Below, in pieces: positions 14,257-15,275 of a DNA stretch of 15,275 bases. The stretch is from CAYGSN01 sp964352675. Lineage in GTDB: Bacteria; Pseudomonadota; Alphaproteobacteria; Micavibrionales; Micavibrionaceae. Under the pieces are notes generated by a model. That model was not told where the DNA came from, ran no database searches, and saw only the letters and a program-made list of their open reading frames with translations. Numbering within the stretch: position 1 is the stretch's first letter; each line of letters begins with the position of its first letter. Where the stretch lies: positions 1-15,275 of the forward strand of contig CAYGSN010000037.1 in the NCBI GenBank assembly GCA_964352675.1, written 5' to 3'. The translations under genes were made by a program, and so were the position numbers.

Positions 14257-14398
14257 CAATCTTCCAAACTTGATGGAGGGAGCTTTGTTTACGCGAGAAA
14301 TTCTAACCCAGATTGACAAGTATAGGATGAAAACCGGTCTCTTTCACCCCTGAATTTATGTTTTCTTGCGGCGACCTCCCAAAACATCCCCGGAGTTT

Positions 14399-14590
14399 TC
14401 ACCAGGAAGAGTTTTTACCGTGTGAAAACCAGGTTCTCAGCAATTGCTTCTGCCGCAGAAGCGCACTGTAACGCTCACGGACCTGCGGATTGTCCTGGAT
14501 ATGCTGGCGGACTCGCTTTTCCTCTTCCCAATCGAGTTCACTGTCGATCAGCGCCTGAATATCATAGTCTGTGATGAGGGGGGAAACCAT
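14399..14590 (-). CDS. Small anti-sigma-factor-like protein
   Basis: This 63-residue protein carries DIQALIDSELDWEEEKRVRQ, then HIQDNPQVRERYSALLRQKQ, then LLRTWF. That is the pattern of the N-terminal anti-sigma domain of proteobacterial transmembrane anti-sigma factors (D-x-x-L-x-A-x-x-D-x-E-L-D, followed by a helix with a short-residue-P turn). It lacks the zinc ligands H-x3-C-x2-C, and it has no membrane helix, so if functional it would be a cytoplasmic minimal form or a truncated remnant. The ATG at 14590 follows GGAG at about 8 bases. It lies 80 bases after the OmpA-domain gene and about 140 before the histidine kinase start, on the same strand. No sigma factor gene is visible nearby. 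Confidence 0.7.
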   Translation of the reverse strand: MVSPLITDYDIQALIDSELDWEEEKRVRQHIQDNPQVRERYSALLRQKQLLRTWFSHGKNSSW

Positions 14591-14618
14591 CTCTTTACTC
14601 CACGGCTATGATGTGACA

Positions 14619-14665
14619 ACCGGGAAAGGACGGGCGAGATGCGGCGCACCCTCCCTTTTCCCGGT
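14619..14665 (-). terminator. Hairpin after the OmpA-domain gene
   Basis: ACCGGGAAA (14619-14627) pairs with TTTCCCGGT (14657-14665) in a perfect 9 bp stem, with further imperfect pairing inside. It starts 5 bases after the stop codon of the OmpA-domain gene. There is no clear U-tract, so it may be a weak terminator or an mRNA-stabilising 3' hairpin. Confidence 0.45.
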
Positions 14666-14670
14666 CACGA

Positions 14671-15275
14671 TCACTTGCGAAATTCAACCACAACACGGCG
14701 ATTTTCCCGCAGCGCCACGCCGTCACGCGTATCGACCGCCGGATGACTCTCTCCATAGGCCTCCTCGTCGATAATACGGTTGGCCACGCCGCGCTCGTTC
14801 AGCGCATCGGAAACAACCTGTGCGCGTCTTTTTGAAAGATCGACATTGTAATCGGACGGCCCGGCCTTATCCGTATAACCGGCCACTGTTACCTCGCGCG
14901 GGCTATATCTCTGAATCTCCTCCGCAGCCTGATCCAGCGTATTTCCCGCCGCAGGTTCGATCAAAGCGCTGTCAAAGGCGAAATTCACTTCGTAATCGTT
15001 CAGAACGTTACTAACCCGCAGGTCCTGCTGGGGGGCGCGCGGCTTGCTCACCTGTTCCATATGCTGCGGCGCTGTCCGGCGCAGATCACAGCCGTCGCGG
15101 ACAAAGCCCTCCGGCACGGGCTGATAAAACTGGCAAGGCTCACGGCTTTCATAGTTTAAATATTCCCGCAGCCCCAGCTTCTTCTCTGCCGGCAATTGCT
15201 CCGCATAGGCTTCATACGGGGAATTTTTGACTTTCTGATGGGAGGTAAAATCGTTATCGGCCGCAAAAACGGCCG
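14671..15275 (-). CDS. Secreted OmpA C-terminal-domain protein (5' end outside the window)
   Basis: The frame is open to the right edge, giving 200 visible residues; a TTG at 15195 is an unlikely start because the upstream sequence is coding-like. The N-terminal visible stretch AVFAADNDFTSHQKV has an A-x-A type signal-peptidase site, implying export. From about residue 95 to the end, YEVNFAFDSALIEPAAGNTL, then REVTVAGYTDKAGPSDYNVDL, SKRRAQVVSDAL and NRRVVVEFRK, is an OmpA/MotB-type peptidoglycan-binding domain; TDKAGPSDYNVDLSKRRA is the family signature. Such domains tether the cell envelope to peptidoglycan. A cysteine pair in CQFYQPVPEGFVRDGC suggests a disulphide. A 9 bp hairpin follows the stop, then the anti-sigma-like gene. 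Confidence 0.93.
   Translation of the reverse strand, partial: AVFAADNDFTSHQKVKNSPYEAYAEQLPAEKKLGLREYLNYESREPCQFYQPVPEGFVRDGCDLRRTAPQHMEQVSKPRAPQQDLRVSNVLNDYEVNFAFDSALIEPAAGNTLDQAAEEIQRYSPREVTVAGYTDKAGPSDYNVDLSKRRAQVVSDALNERGVANRIIDEEAYGESHPAVDTRDGVALRENRRVVVEFRK

Overview
The window looks like a mid-GC bacterial chromosome segment, most probably alphaproteobacterial. This is inferred from the style of the branched-chain amino acid genes, a bifunctional alpha/beta-hydrolase-OsmC protein, a lone FlgC-like gene, a sigma-54 promoter on a flagellin-like gene, and a CGTCATCC/GGATGACG palindromic intergenic repeat. The genus cannot be read from the sequence. No tRNA, rRNA, CRISPR array or complete insertion sequence was seen.

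Region 1 (1-6036) is a branched-chain amino acid biosynthesis locus. It holds the 3' end of ilvB (acetolactate synthase large subunit), ilvN (small regulatory subunit) and ilvC (ketol-acid reductoisomerase), all on +. The usual ilvB-ilvN junction is broken by two opposite-strand genes of unknown function (175-711 and 708-2063), which have their own promoter with a dyad symmetry. ilvN is coupled by a one-base stop/start overlap to an alpha/beta-hydrolase-OsmC fusion. Between that fusion and ilvC lie a 146 bp inverted-repeat-bounded structured element and a small protein of 20-residue repeats.

Region 2 (6152-7429) holds two membrane proteins converging with overlapping 3' ends: an EamA/DMT-type exporter (+) and a MAPEG-family protein (-). 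The exporter's start codon sits in one arm of a short dispersed-type palindrome.

Region 3 (7606-9730) has a flagellar flavour. It contains a solitary FlgC-like rod protein, an unrelated unknown gene on the other strand, and a 302-residue protein driven by a textbook sigma-54 -24/-12 promoter and closed by a strong terminator. That last protein carries two tandem copies of a motif resembling flagellin D1 helices but lacks a recognisable flagellin N-terminus.

Region 4 (9755-15275) starts with a formyltransferase-fold enzyme (+). The rest is a minus-strand run, in transcription order: a secreted OmpA-domain protein (5' end outside the window), a tiny anti-sigma-like protein, a large MASE1-CHASE-PAS-PAS histidine kinase, and a stand-alone Rcp1-like receiver. 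The kinase and receiver are adjacent and probably form one phosphorelay.

The most novel-looking items are the sigma-54-driven tandem flagellin-like protein, the unknown gene pair wedged between ilvB and ilvN, the inverted-repeat structured element after the OsmC fusion, and the 20-residue-repeat protein inside the ilv locus.
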